DNA of 64,000 nt from Neorhizobium alkalisoli (GCF_007829835.1 NZ_VIWP01000003.1:124001-188000), one strand, 5' to 3'; positions 1 through 9,378 are shown, numbered from the stretch's first letter. Notes: generated by a model from the letters alone, not told the origin. Numbers and translations are program-made.

Positions 1-2
1 GC

Positions 3-356
3 GCCGGTGGCGGAACGATCGTCAACTTTTCGTCGATCGCCTATCTGCTCAATATGGGAGAAATGCCCGCCTACACGACCGCCAAGGCCGCCATTATCGG
101 CCTGACGAAAAGCCTGGCTGGCCGGCTCGGGCCTGAAAACATCCGCGTCAACGCCATCCTGCCCGGCATGATCGTCACGGAACGTCAGAAGGAGCTCTGG
201 CTGACGGAGGACGGCATGTCGGCCATGGTGGCGCGGCAATGCCTGAAACGTCTGCTGCTGACTGAAGATCTCGTCGGCCCCTGCCTCTTCCTCGCCTCGA
301 AAGCTTCCTCCGCCATGACCGCCCAGACGATCGTCATCGACGGTGGCGCGCTCTGA
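3..356 (+). CDS. SDR family oxidoreductase, C-terminal part (5' end outside window)
   Basis: C-terminal portion of a classical short-chain dehydrogenase/reductase, an NAD(P)-dependent cytoplasmic enzyme. The open frame enters from the window edge. It reads the catalytic-serine strand (IVNFSS), then the Y-x-x-x-K pair (YTTAK) at about bases 72-86, then the cofactor-loop region RVNAILPG. It ends with the usual C-terminal VIDGGAL and a TGA at 354-356. The Rossmann N-terminus with the glycine-rich motif lies upstream of the window, so substrate and cofactor preference cannot be judged. The nearest internal ATG (54) is inside the conserved core and is not a start. Confidence 0.9.
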   Translation, partial: AGGGTIVNFSSIAYLLNMGEMPAYTTAKAAIIGLTKSLAGRLGPENIRVNAILPGMIVTERQKELWLTEDGMSAMVARQCLKRLLLTEDLVGPCLFLASKASSAMTAQTIVIDGGAL

Positions 357-384
357 ACAACCGATCTGCCCGTTAAAACGAGAT

Positions 385-439
385 CGGCGGCGAGCGGCGC
401 GCATCTACCCCCACGATAGATGCACTCCGATCGCCGCCG
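385..439 (+). terminator. Nested hairpin downstream of the SDR gene
   Basis: Outer arms CGGCGGCGA (385-393) and TCGCCGCCG (431-439) enclose a second perfect hairpin, GCATCTA (401-407) with TAGATGC (417-423). It lies 28 bases after the SDR stop and could end that transcript, but no T-run follows, so intrinsic termination is uncertain. Confidence 0.4.
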
Positions 440-486
440 TTCCTGCATGAACCTGCACGGCCGACGAGCCGGACAGGGATGATGTG

Positions 487-527
487 AAAAAGCCGCGCGG
501 GATACGACTGGAGAGATCCCGCGCGGC
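487..527 (-). terminator. Rho-independent terminator of the RND efflux operon
   Basis: Perfect 12-bp stem, GCCGCGCGGGAT (492-503) with ATCCCGCGCGGC (516-527), and a 12-base loop. Read on the minus strand it is followed at once by five Ts (491-487). It starts 13 bases beyond the efflux permease stop, the classic position and structure for intrinsic termination. Confidence 0.85.
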
Positions 528-539
528 CTGGAGGCCAGC

Positions 540-3500
540 TTACTCCGCTGGAGAGAGAGCGGGCGCCGCCTCCGTACCGTGCTGCCGCAGAGGGCGACCG
601 CCGGTAAGCAAACGGGCCAGCATGTAGAAGACCGGCGTCATGAAGATGCCAAAGAAGGTGACGCCGATCATGCCCGAGAACACGGCGATACCCATGGCGG
701 AGCGCATTTCCGCGCCCGCACCTGTCGAGACAACGAGCGGCACGACACCCATGATGAAGGCCATGGAGGTCATCAGGATCGGACGCAGACGCAGCCGGCT
801 CGCCTCGACCGCGGCCTGGAACGGCGTCCTGCCGTCGAATTCCAGTTCGCGGGCAAATTCGACGATCAGGATCGCGTTCTTCGCCGAGAGCCCCACCAGC
901 ACCACCAAGCCAATCTGGGTGAAGATGTTGTTGTCGCCCCCCGTCAGCCAGACACCTGTCAGGGCCGCCAGCACGCCCATCGGCACGATCATGATGATCG
1001 CAAGCGGCAGGACGAGACTTTCATACTGCGCGGCCAGCACGAGATAGACGAGCAGCAGCGCGAGCGGGAAGACGACGATGCTCGAATTGCCGGCAAGGAT
1101 CTGCTGATAGGTCAGGTCCGTCCATTCGAACTCGATGCCCGGCGGCAGGGTTTCGGCAAGGATCTTTTCGATCGCCGCCTGTGCCTGGCCGGAGGAGAAG
1201 CCCGGCGCCGGACCGCCATTGATATCGGCGGCCAGAAAGCCATTGTAACGGGTCGTCCGTTCCGGACCTGCCTGTGCATCGACCTTCAGAAGCGCGGAAA
1301 GCGGGATCATCTGACCGGATTGCGAACGCACCTTCAGCTGACCGATATTTTCTGGCTTCGCACGGAACTGCGCGTCTGCCTGCACCCGCACGCTGTAGGT
1401 ACGGCCGAAGGCATTGAAGTCGTTCACATAAAGCGAGCCGAGATAGATCTGCAGCGTCTCGAACACGTCCGTCACCGAGACACCGAGCTGCTGTGCCTTG
1501 GCACGGTCGAGATCGGCATAAAGCTGCGGTACGTTGATCTGGAAGCTCGAGAAAATGCCAGCCAGTTCAGGTGTCTGATAAGCCTTGCCGATGACGGCCT
1601 TGGTTGCCTCGTCGAGCGCCTGATATCCAAGACCTGCACGGTCTTCGATCTGCAGCTTGAACCCGCCCGTCTGGCCGAGACCGTTGACCGGCGGCGGCGG
1701 GAACATGGCGATGAACGCATCCTGGATGCCGGCATATTTCTGGTTCAGCGCCATGGCGATTGCGCCGCCGGAAAGATCCGGTGTCGTGCGCTTGTCGAAA
1801 TCATCGAGAACCGCGAACACGATGCCGGAGTTCGAGCCGATGGTGAAGCCGTTGATCGACAGGCCCGGGAAAGCGATGGCGTGGGTGACGCCAGGCTGTT
1901 TCATCGCGATGTCGCTCATCTGCTTGATGACGCTCTCGGTGCGGTCCAGCGTTGCGCCATCCGGCAGCTGGGCGAAACCGATCAGATATTGCTTGTCCTG
2001 CGCCGGCACGAAACCGCCCGGCACCGCGTTGAACATGCTGTAGGTGGCACCGATCAGGGCAAGATAGATCACCATGACCAGGCTTTTGCGCGACAGCAGC
2101 CCGCCAACGGTACGACCGTAACCATTCGAGGCAGCCCCGAAAACCCGGTTGAAGCCGCGGAAGAACCAGCCGAACAGAAAGTCCATCACCCGCGTCAGGC
2201 CATCTTTCGGCGCATGGTGGCCCTTCAGGAGAAGAGCGGCCAGAGCCGGAGACAGGGTCAGCGAATTGATCGCAGAGATGACGGTGGAGATGGCGATGGT
2301 CAGGGCGAACTGCCGGTAGAACTGGCCGGACAGGCCACTGATGAAGGCGAGCGGCACGAAGACCGCGACGAGCACGAGGGCGATCGCGATGATCGGTCCT
2401 GACACTTCCTTCATCGCCTTGTAGGTCGCATCCCGCGGATTGAGACCGTTCTCGATATTGCGCTCGACATTTTCAACGACGACGATCGCGTCATCGACGA
2501 CGATGCCGATCGCCAGCACCAGACCGAACAGCGTCAACGCGTTAACGGAAAATCCGAACAGATACATGACGGCGAAGGTGCCGATGACCGAGACCGGAAC
2601 CGCGATCAGCGGAATGATCGAGGCACGCCAGGTCTGCAGGAAGATGATGACGACGAGCACGACGAGTGCGATCGCTTCCAGCAGGGTATCCAGAACCTTC
2701 TCGATCGAGGCACGCACGAACTTGGTCGTGTCGTAGACGATCTCGAACTTGACGCCTTCCGGCATCGCCTTCTGCAGATCGTTCATGGTCGCCTGAACGG
2801 TATCGGCGATCTGGATCGCATTCGAACCCGGAGCCTGCAGTACGGCGATGGCGACAGCCGGCTCGCCATCGAGCAGCGAACGCAGCGTATAGTCGGCCGC
2901 GCCCATTTCGACACGGGCGACGTCACGCAGACGCGTGATCTCGCCGTTTTCGCCGCTCTTGACGATGATATTGCCGAATTCCTCCGGCGTCTTCAGGCGA
3001 CCCTGCGCATTGACGTTGAGCTGCAGGTTGACGCCCGGCTGGCTCGGCGAGGCACCGATAATGCCGGCCGCGGCCTGGACGTTCTGCGAGCGGATGGCAT
3101 CGCTGATATCGCTTGCGGCAAGCGAATGTTCGGCCGCCTTCTGCGGGTCGATCCAGACGCGCATCGAATAATCGCCGGCGCCAAACACCTGAACCTGGCC
3201 GACGCCTTCGATCCGGGCCAGCCGGTCCTTGACGTTCAGCGTCGCATAGTTGCGCAGGTAGGTAATATCATATCGGTCGCTGCTCGAGACGAGATTGACG
3301 ACCATGATGAAGTCGGGCGAGCTCTTTGCCGTTGTGATACCAAGCGCCCTCACCTCGGACGGCAGACGCGGCTCGGCCTGGCTGACGCGGTTCTGCACCA
3401 GCTGCTGTGCCTTGTCCGGGTCGGTCCCGAGCTTGAAGGTGACGGTGACGTTGAGCACACCGTCCGATGTCGCCTGGCTAGACATGTAGAGCATGTCCTC

Positions 3501-3722
3501 GACGCCGTTGATCTGCTCTTCGAGCGGGGTGGCGACGGTTTCGGCGATGACGGCCGGGTTTGCACCCGGATAGCTGGCCCGTACGATGATCGATGGCGGC
3601 ACGACTTCCGGATATTCGGAAATCGGCAGCGACCGCATGCCGATCAGGCCGGCGACGACGATGAGGATCGACAGAACGCCGGCAAAGACCGGCCTGTCGA
3701 TAAAGAATCTGGAAATATTCAT
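540..3722 (-). CDS. RND efflux transporter permease, HAE1 family (AcrB/MexB type)
   Basis: Proton-driven inner-membrane pump of a tripartite multidrug or solvent efflux system, 1060 aa, the usual length for the AcrB family. The N-terminus (MNISRFFIDRPVFAGV) is the family signature. The proton-relay region reads VDDAIVVVEN at about residue 408, with the paired aspartates of TM4. A second TM block (LVGLSAKNAILIVEFA) near residue 940 carries the TM10 lysine. Two large periplasmic loops lie between. The start ATG has an AGGG about 9 bases upstream. It follows the adaptor gene by 111 bases in the same direction and is closed by a strong terminator. Substrates cannot be read from sequence; the linked LysR gene suggests inducible expression. 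Confidence 0.95.
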   Translation of the reverse strand: MNISRFFIDRPVFAGVLSILIVVAGLIGMRSLPISEYPEVVPPSIIVRASYPGANPAVIAETVATPLEEQINGVEDMLYMSSQATSDGVLNVTVTFKLGTDPDKAQQLVQNRVSQAEPRLPSEVRALGITTAKSSPDFIMVVNLVSSSDRYDITYLRNYATLNVKDRLARIEGVGQVQVFGAGDYSMRVWIDPQKAAEHSLAASDISDAIRSQNVQAAAGIIGASPSQPGVNLQLNVNAQGRLKTPEEFGNIIVKSGENGEITRLRDVARVEMGAADYTLRSLLDGEPAVAIAVLQAPGSNAIQIADTVQATMNDLQKAMPEGVKFEIVYDTTKFVRASIEKVLDTLLEAIALVVLVVIIFLQTWRASIIPLIAVPVSVIGTFAVMYLFGFSVNALTLFGLVLAIGIVVDDAIVVVENVERNIENGLNPRDATYKAMKEVSGPIIAIALVLVAVFVPLAFISGLSGQFYRQFALTIAISTVISAINSLTLSPALAALLLKGHHAPKDGLTRVMDFLFGWFFRGFNRVFGAASNGYGRTVGGLLSRKSLVMVIYLALIGATYSMFNAVPGGFVPAQDKQYLIGFAQLPDGATLDRTESVIKQMSDIAMKQPGVTHAIAFPGLSINGFTIGSNSGIVFAVLDDFDKRTTPDLSGGAIAMALNQKYAGIQDAFIAMFPPPPVNGLGQTGGFKLQIEDRAGLGYQALDEATKAVIGKAYQTPELAGIFSSFQINVPQLYADLDRAKAQQLGVSVTDVFETLQIYLGSLYVNDFNAFGRTYSVRVQADAQFRAKPENIGQLKVRSQSGQMIPLSALLKVDAQAGPERTTRYNGFLAADINGGPAPGFSSGQAQAAIEKILAETLPPGIEFEWTDLTYQQILAGNSSIVVFPLALLLVYLVLAAQYESLVLPLAIIMIVPMGVLAALTGVWLTGGDNNIFTQIGLVVLVGLSAKNAILIVEFARELEFDGRTPFQAAVEASRLRLRPILMTSMAFIMGVVPLVVSTGAGAEMRSAMGIAVFSGMIGVTFFGIFMTPVFYMLARLLTGGRPLRQHGTEAAPALSPAE

Positions 3723-3833
3723 GTTGGATCCCTCTCTCCAGGGAAGACGTTCGAAACGCAGGCGTCCTTCCCGCAGCCTTGCGGCTGCAGGCGGAAAGAC
3801 GCCGACGCTTTATCGTGGTGGTATTGGGTTACG

Positions 3834-5012
3834 TTATTTCGCGGCGACCTTGGCCTCGTCCTGCGGAGCGACGATGGCACCTGGCCGGACGCGCTGCAGG
3901 CCGTTGACGACGATTCTGTCGCCGGCATTCAGGCCCTTGGTGACGATCTGCATGCCGTCGATCGAGGAACCGAGCAGAACCGGCCGGTAGTTGACCTTGT
4001 TCTCGCCATCGACGACGAGCACGAACTTCTTGTCCTGATCGGTGCCGACAGCCTTTTCGCTGATCAGCAGCTGCTCCTCCGGCTTCGGCTGACCGAGCTT
4101 GACGCGCACGAACTGGCCGGGGATCAGCCTGCCGCCGGGATTGCCGAAGACAGCGCGGACACGCACCGTGCCGCTCGAGGCGTTGACCTCGTTGTCGATC
4201 AGTTGCAGCTTGCCCTTCACCGGCTTGTCGTCGCCAAGCGTGGTCACTTCGACCGGAACCTGATCAATTGCCGGAACGCCATCGGCGACCGGAAGCTCGG
4301 CCATGATACGGGCAACGAGTTCCTCATTGGCGTCGAAGCTCGCATAGATCGGATCGATCGACACAAGCGTCGTCAGCGGGGTGGCGGACGAGCCTTCGGC
4401 GACGAGGTTGCCGAGCGTCACTTCCAGCTTGCCGACGCGGCCGGCGATCGGTGCACGGATCTCGGTATAATCGAGATTGAGCTGGGCGGATTTCAGCGCC
4501 GCCTTGGCGGACTGGAGATTGGCGACGGCTTCGCTGCGGGTGCTCTGGCGCTGGGCAAGATCACTCTGCGAAATCGTGTTTTTCGCCACCAGGTTCTTGC
4601 CGCGCTCCAGTTCGGAATCGGCAAGCTCCAGCTTGGCCACGGCCGAAGCGACCTGACCTTCTGCCTGGGCAACGGCTGCCTTGTAAGGCTCCTGGTCGAG
4701 CGTCACGAGCACATCGCCCGCCTTGACCAGACCGCCTTCGCGGAAATGAACCGACTGGATCAGGCCGGAAACGCGCGGACGAATCTGCACCCGGTCGACG
4801 GCTTCCAGACGGCCGGAAAACTCCTGCCATAGGATCAGGCTGCGCGGCGCGACGGTCGCGACCGTGACCGGCACGGCCGGCGGAGCTGCAGCGGCCGCCG
4901 GCGCGGCATTGGCGCCCTGCGGCAGATCGAGATAGATGGCGGCGCCGACAATCAGCGCAGCAGTGCTCAGTCCGGTGCCCCACAGGGCCCAGTTCTTGAT
5001 CTTCGATGTCAT
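3834..5012 (-). CDS. RND efflux periplasmic adaptor (membrane fusion protein, AcrA type)
   Basis: Periplasmic adaptor linking the RND pump to an outer-membrane channel, 392 aa. An N-terminal membrane anchor or signal segment (about residues 9-27) is followed by an Ala-rich linker. Then come the biotinyl-lipoyl halves around an alpha-hairpin: the first half near RPRVSGLIQSVHFREGGLVK, the second near IRAPIAGRVGKLEVTLGNLV. A beta-barrel/MP domain follows, ending in GDRIVVNGLQRVRPGA. The start at 5012 has AGGAG at good spacing; a longer frame to 5057 lacks a ribosome site. No outer-membrane channel gene is present nearby, so a TolC-like protein from elsewhere is presumably used. A 229-base gap separates it from the upstream hydrolase gene, so it may have its own promoter. 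Confidence 0.93.
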   Translation of the reverse strand: MTSKIKNWALWGTGLSTAALIVGAAIYLDLPQGANAAPAAAAAPPAVPVTVATVAPRSLILWQEFSGRLEAVDRVQIRPRVSGLIQSVHFREGGLVKAGDVLVTLDQEPYKAAVAQAEGQVASAVAKLELADSELERGKNLVAKNTISQSDLAQRQSTRSEAVANLQSAKAALKSAQLNLDYTEIRAPIAGRVGKLEVTLGNLVAEGSSATPLTTLVSIDPIYASFDANEELVARIMAELPVADGVPAIDQVPVEVTTLGDDKPVKGKLQLIDNEVNASSGTVRVRAVFGNPGGRLIPGQFVRVKLGQPKPEEQLLISEKAVGTDQDKKFVLVVDGENKVNYRPVLLGSSIDGMQIVTKGLNAGDRIVVNGLQRVRPGAIVAPQDEAKVAAK

Positions 5013-5241
5013 AGTGCTCTCCTGGCGGTCTCTGATCCGCCTGTCATTCCAGTTCAAATTCGGTGCAGGACCGAAATCGTTACCCGCAGCGCGAACATAT
5101 TTCGCAATGCCGCGGGCGGATCGACACCCGAAACCGGGGCCGACAATGGCTTCACCCTAAAATTCTGGTCTTTCGTATCGTCTCATTCCGGCTCCGCGGG
5201 TCATCGGAATATTGCGCCTATTCCGTCTCGATCCGCCGAGC

Positions 5242-6036
5242 TTACGCCTGTAACCCTTCGACGAACCCGGAAAACTCGGCGCGCAAGCTCGCCATCCACT
5301 TTCCGGAATCGCCTTTGTAGATTCCCGTCCAGCCACAGCTTTCGGGAAACACTTTCTGCCTGACCGATACGCCGGATGCGGCGAGCCGCTCGGCATATCC
5401 GACAACCTCGTCATGCAGCGGATCGTCATCCGAGGTCACGACCAGAGCAGGCGCTACACCAAAGAGCCTCGAACAGAGGCAAGGCGCAGCATAGGGATGC
5501 TGAAAGCCGCAGGCGGAACGCAGATACCGGCTCCAGCCATCCGACCACTTTTCCCGCATGCCGATTTCGTCGGCCCTGCGGAAGGATTGCGTCGCCATCA
5601 TCGGATCGATCATCGGCGACAGAAGGATCTGGCCGCTGAGCTCTCCCGGAAGCTGGTCCCGCGCCTTCAGCGCTGCACCAGCCGCCACATTGCCACCCGC
5701 CTCGTCGCCGGCGATGAACAGCGGCGAGCGGGCCGAACCGAACTGCTTGCGGCGCCCGGACAGCGATTTCAGCGCCATGAAGGCGCATTCCATCGCCTGC
5801 GGAAACAGATTGCTCGACGCCGACCCATAATCGGCCTCGACAACCACCGCCCCGGCTTCCGACAGGACCCTGCCGATCGGCCGTTCCATCTGCGGCCTGC
5901 CGTCGTCCTGAAAGGCCGAACCGCGCAGGTAGAGCACGATAGGCGGCGCCTTGGTTGCGATCGCCCCTTCATAGCGGCGAATGGGGATCGGCAACCCGGC
6001 CCACGCGATGTCTTCAATATTGTCCCAGGCCGCCAT
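5242..6036 (-). CDS. Alpha/beta-hydrolase-fold protein (HSL-like) lacking the catalytic serine
   Basis: 264 aa protein with the layout of the hormone-sensitive-lipase/acetyl-esterase branch of the alpha/beta hydrolases. Three active-site elements are altered. The nucleophile elbow, normally G-D-S-A-G-G, reads G-D-E-A-G-G, with Glu112 in place of Ser. The oxyanion HGGG is replaced by LRGSAF near residue 37. The C-terminal catalytic His region reads CGWTG. The acid loop (SDDDPLHDE) is kept. Ester hydrolysis by the usual mechanism is therefore unlikely; a binding, regulatory or other catalytic role is possible. Start 6036 was chosen for its GAGGA 7 bases upstream. The gene lies upstream of the efflux genes on the same strand and divergent from a LysR gene. 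Confidence 0.8.
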   Translation of the reverse strand: MAAWDNIEDIAWAGLPIPIRRYEGAIATKAPPIVLYLRGSAFQDDGRPQMERPIGRVLSEAGAVVVEADYGSASSNLFPQAMECAFMALKSLSGRRKQFGSARSPLFIAGDEAGGNVAAGAALKARDQLPGELSGQILLSPMIDPMMATQSFRRADEIGMREKWSDGWSRYLRSACGFQHPYAAPCLCSRLFGVAPALVVTSDDDPLHDEVVGYAERLAASGVSVRQKVFPESCGWTGIYKGDSGKWMASLRAEFSGFVEGLQA

Positions 6037-6155
6037 GATTCCGTCCTCGTTGCGAGCCTGCAGCATAGCGATGCCAAAGCCCGCTTGCCGAAAAACTTGA
6101 TCCTGATATTATTATTCCTGGCAGATCGCACAAGCAGGCCGCATCGGCAACACTA

Positions 6156-6170
6156 TTCCGAATACCGGAA
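6156..6170. promoter_or_regulatory. Candidate LysR-type operator
   Basis: Perfect inverted repeat TTCCG-N5-CGGAA containing the T-N11-A arrangement typical of LysR-type regulator sites. It lies in the 165-base divergent region between the hydrolase-like gene and the LysR gene, 32 bases before the LysR start codon. That suits autoregulation and control of the divergent gene. Assignment to this LysR protein is inferred from position. Confidence 0.55.
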
Positions 6171-6201
6171 CAATGTTGCATCGCAAGAGGAACGTCAGGA
6201 T

Positions 6202-7137
6202 ATGGACCAGCTTTCGGCAATGCGCGTTTTCGTGCGCGTCGTGGAAACCGGCAATTTCACCCGTGCCGCCGCGACCCTCAACATTCCGAAGACAACCGCC
6301 ACCAATATGGTGCAGAGCCTCGAGGCACATCTGCAGACCAAGCTGCTCAACCGCACGACGCGGCGGGTGATGGTGACGACCGACGGCGCCCTCTATTACG
6401 AGCGTGCGACGCAGATTCTCTCGGAAATCACCGAACTGGACGGCAGCCTGTCGAATTCGCAGACCCAGCCCTCCGGCCGCCTGCGCGTCGAAATGGCCGG
6501 CGCCTTTGCCGACCTCCTCGTCATCCCACAACTCTGCGACTTCTATCAGCGTTATCCGGAGATCAAGCTCGACATCGGCGTCGGTGACCGGCTGGTTGAT
6601 TACATTGCGGAAAACGTCGATTGCGCGCTGCGCGGCGGCACGCCGAAGGACCAGTCGCTGATCGCCCGCAAGGTCGGCGAACTGAGGATGAAATTTTACG
6701 CCTCGCCGGATTATCTCCGCCGATTCGGAGAGCCGACCCATCCGAGCGAACTCGAAGAAAAACACATGTCTGTCGGTTACCTCAACGCGACAGCGGGTCG
6801 GGTCATGACCATGGATGCCTGCCGCGGCGATGAAGTGCTCGAACTGACGCCCCGCTATGTCGTGTCGGTGAATGACGCGCGCAGCTATGTCAGCGCCGCC
6901 CTCTCAGGCATGGGCATCATCCAGTCAGCCTGGTTCATGGCGAAGGATTCGGTCGAAAGCGGCAAGCTGGTAGAAATCCTGCCCGGTTGGGAATGCGAGC
7001 CTTTGCCGCTCTACATCGTCTACCCACAGACCCGCCACCTCTCCAACAAGGTGCGCGTCTTCGTCGATTGGCTGGCGAAACTGGTGCAGAACATGAAGGC
7101 TGAGGAAAACCGGGAACAGATTCGCAAGGCGAGCTGA
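6202..7137 (+). CDS. LysR family transcriptional regulator
   Basis: 311 aa regulator. The N-terminal winged HTH (residues 1-60) begins MDQLSAMRVFVRVVETGNFT and includes AAATLNIPKTTATNMVQSLE and the wing RTTRRVMVTTDG. The rest is a periplasmic-binding-protein-like effector domain (about 90-300). It belongs by appearance to the large subgroup that includes CrgA/DmlR-like proteins. The start is the ATG directly after a GTCAGGAT stretch, with AAGAGG further upstream; the frame is open further upstream but loses the LysR signature. It is divergent from the hydrolase-like gene and efflux genes, which are its most likely targets. The effector is unknown. Confidence 0.92.
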   Translation: MDQLSAMRVFVRVVETGNFTRAAATLNIPKTTATNMVQSLEAHLQTKLLNRTTRRVMVTTDGALYYERATQILSEITELDGSLSNSQTQPSGRLRVEMAGAFADLLVIPQLCDFYQRYPEIKLDIGVGDRLVDYIAENVDCALRGGTPKDQSLIARKVGELRMKFYASPDYLRRFGEPTHPSELEEKHMSVGYLNATAGRVMTMDACRGDEVLELTPRYVVSVNDARSYVSAALSGMGIIQSAWFMAKDSVESGKLVEILPGWECEPLPLYIVYPQTRHLSNKVRVFVDWLAKLVQNMKAEENREQIRKAS

Positions 7138-7172
7138 ACCGAGCGGCTTTGTAACCGCCCTTCCCTGATCAT

Positions 7173-7940
7173 TTAGCCGAACGGAGACTGGCAGGCTTTT
7201 CGAGGCCCGCCATCGAAAGGCTGATAGCTGTTGTCGCCGGCGCGGTATGAACGATAACGCGCAGAGCACCATTCGTCATGCGATCCGGACGTGTCGCCGG
7301 AAGCAGAAGCACCCGCCGTCTGAACGGGTACGACGTTCTCATCGCCCTTAATCGCCGCATTCTGCACCAGCGCATGACTGCCCTCTTCATCGCCAGCGGA
7401 ACCATCGGAAGCAGCCATGTCGCCAGCCGCTGCAGCCATGTGCTGTGCCTGTCCAGGCAATTCGCATGGCCTGCGGGGACCGCCATCATAAGGCTGGTAG
7501 CTATTGTCCTCGATTCGATAGGAACGGTAGCGCGCAAAACACGACTCGGCCTGAGCCGTATCAACGACTGGGGGCGCGCCTACGGACGCGACAGACGCGG
7601 GCTGAGCATCGGCCGCAACAGTTGCTCCCGGCGCCTCTGACGAGGCCGCTGCGGCCTTTGCAGGCCCACGGGCTGCAACCATGACATCAGGCAGGTCGGA
7701 GGCTGGCACATCGGCCGCCAGGACCGGCCCCGGCACGCGCTCATAAGCCTGTTTCTGGGTATCGATCCTGACCGGCTCTGCAGTCCAAAGATCGGGCGTA
7801 TCGAGATGCGCGAACCGGTGCGGCGCGGGATCCGCGATCATGTAGGCGCTGACTGCCATGCCGCCGATAAACACGACGACTGCCGCAACCAGACCCGACA
7901 ACAATATCAGAATTGCCTTCACCTTGGCGCTCCGTTCCAT
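7173..7940 (-). CDS. Membrane-anchored protein with two BA14K-like cysteine motifs
   Basis: 255 aa protein of unknown function. After a short positively charged N-terminus there is one hydrophobic segment (about residues 9-34), so it is probably anchored in the inner membrane with most of the chain in the periplasm. An Ala/Pro/Val-rich spacer leads to two near-identical modules, residues 134-159 and 225-250. Each is bounded by cysteines 25 residues apart and carries RYRSYR...DNSYQP.DGGPR. This matches the C-terminal motif of BA14K proteins of Rhizobiales, which normally have one copy. The spacing suggests one disulfide per module. The start is uncertain: 7940 (ATG, no clear ribosome site) is preferred over an upstream GTG at 8000. 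It is convergent with the LysR gene. Confidence 0.7.
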   Translation of the reverse strand: MERSAKVKAILILLSGLVAAVVVFIGGMAVSAYMIADPAPHRFAHLDTPDLWTAEPVRIDTQKQAYERVPGPVLAADVPASDLPDVMVAARGPAKAAAASSEAPGATVAADAQPASVASVGAPPVVDTAQAESCFARYRSYRIEDNSYQPYDGGPRRPCELPGQAQHMAAAAGDMAASDGSAGDEEGSHALVQNAAIKGDENVVPVQTAGASASGDTSGSHDEWCSARYRSYRAGDNSYQPFDGGPRKACQSPFG

Positions 7941-8032
7941 GACTTTGCGCAGGCAGAATGCGGCCAGGCGACAAGGGTTCCCATCGCACTGCAAAAACAC
8001 TTAGACTGTGTCGGAAAACCAATCCTGAAAAT

Positions 8033-8058
8033 GATAAAGGCCCCGCGCTGCGAGGCCT
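8033..8058 (-). terminator. Terminator downstream of tRNA-Lys
   Basis: Hairpin of 8 pairs with one mismatch: AGGCCCCGC (8038-8046), 3-base loop, GCGAGGCCT (8050-8058). On the minus strand it is followed by TTTAT. It lies about 26 bases past the tRNA CCA end. Confidence 0.75.
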
Positions 8059-8083
8059 AACCATTTGTAATCCTGAGAGGATT

Positions 8084-8159
<76 letters not shown>

Positions 8160-8198
8160 GTACCGTTTGCTGCGACCGCGTCGCTGCCGGTGAAGGGG

Positions 8199-8227
8199 CG
8201 TATAAAGAGGAAGTTTCGGCTTGTCCA
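8199..8227 (-). promoter_or_regulatory. Promoter of tRNA-Lys
   Basis: Minus-strand -35 TGGACA (8227-8222), 17-base spacer, -10 TATACG (8204-8199). The -10 lies 40 bases before the tRNA 5' end. It is a good sigma-70-type match in an otherwise featureless 245-base gap. Confidence 0.7.
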
Positions 8228-8404
8228 GCGGCTGTCGCAAAAAATATACGTAGCACCGGAAAAAAATTCACGCCGGCTGTGGATGCGGCGCGCCCAACCC
8301 TCGAAAAAGCCCGGAAAACCGGGATTCTTGCCAGTCTTCTCAATATCTTACGAAAATCGCTTTTTTTCATTCGGCACCAGCCGTTTCCACAGCCCGCACC
8401 AGAC

Positions 8405-9325
8405 TCAGAGATGAAGAAAACCGTCGGCGACCTTTACCGCCTGACCGCCGATGCGTGATTTTGCGATCACACCGTCCTTCACATCGATATTGAGATAGAT
8501 GAAGGAAGGCCGTCCCATCTCGACGCCCTGCTCGATCAGCAGTGGATGATGCCCGTCAGGCAGACTATCGAAATGACGGATCGCACCGCAGAGAGCCGCT
8601 ACCGCCCCGCCGGTCGCCGGATCCTCGGCAATCCCCATATCCGGCGAAAACATCCGCGCGTGAAATTTCGCCTGATGATGAACACCGCCGCGGCAATAAA
8701 CATAGGCCGAGGCCAGCGAGCCTTCGACGAAGGGCGCCGCCTTTTCCCAACGGGCCGTATCGAATTCCAGGCTCTGCACCGCGGCCAGATTGTGCAGCGG
8801 GATCATCAGGAATGGCACGCCGGCGCTCCAGATCGAGGCGACATGGTTCTCGAAACCGATATCGGTCGACTTGACGCTCAGCGCATCCGAAAGGCTTTGA
8901 CGGTCAAGCGGCAGTTCGATGCGCCATGGCCGTTTCGGCAAGTCGAATTCGGCAAAGCCCGCCTGCCCGGCCCGCAGCCGCACCGCACAGCGCACCGGCC
9001 CGATCGTTTCTTCCAGCATGCAGACCAGATCAACCTCGGCGGAACCGCCGGTACCCTGGTTGCGCTCGGCAAGCGCAACGGCCGCACCGACCGTCGGATG
9101 ACCGGCGAATGGCAATTCCTTGGCGGGGGTAAAAATTCTTAGCCGCGCCGCATGCGCCGGGTTGTCGCTGTGCTGGACGAACACCGTTTCGGAGAGGTTC
9201 ATCTCGCGCGCAATGGCCTGCATGGCCGGCCCCTCCAGCCCGTCGCCATCGAAGATCACCGCAAGCGGATTGCCGGCAAGCTTCTGATCAGTGAAGACGT
9301 CGTAGATGCTGTAGCTGCGGGCCAA
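8405..9325 (-). CDS. PhzF family isomerase-like protein
   Basis: 306 aa member of the PhzF/diaminopimelate-epimerase-fold family, which includes phenazine-pathway isomerases and many uncharacterised enzymes. Seen in order: the N-terminal VFTDQKLAGNPLAVI; the catalytic-Glu segment NLSETVF near residue 45; PFAGHPTVG near 75; and the second half-site EDPATGGAV near 220. The start is a TTG, supported by a very strong GAGGAGGAG 6 bases upstream. It is the last gene of a likely six-gene minus-strand unit, 53 bases after the Nudix gene. No other phenazine genes are present, so a phenazine role is unlikely and the substrate is unknown. Confidence 0.88.
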   Translation of the reverse strand: MARSYSIYDVFTDQKLAGNPLAVIFDGDGLEGPAMQAIAREMNLSETVFVQHSDNPAHAARLRIFTPAKELPFAGHPTVGAAVALAERNQGTGGSAEVDLVCMLEETIGPVRCAVRLRAGQAGFAEFDLPKRPWRIELPLDRQSLSDALSVKSTDIGFENHVASIWSAGVPFLMIPLHNLAAVQSLEFDTARWEKAAPFVEGSLASAYVYCRGGVHHQAKFHARMFSPDMGIAEDPATGGAVAALCGAIRHFDSLPDGHHPLLIEQGVEMGRPSFIYLNIDVKDGVIAKSRIGGQAVKVADGFLHL

Positions 9326-9378
9326 ACGAAACTCCTCCTCGAAAGTTCATTCGGCGCAAAACTGCCCGAGCCTCTCGA

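Noticed and set aside
579..2402. Long open frame (607 codons) on the plus strand inside the RND permease gene
   Set aside because: Mirror frame of a high-GC gene: Arg/His/Asp-rich composition, no family features, and the opposite strand has a complete 1060-aa transporter.
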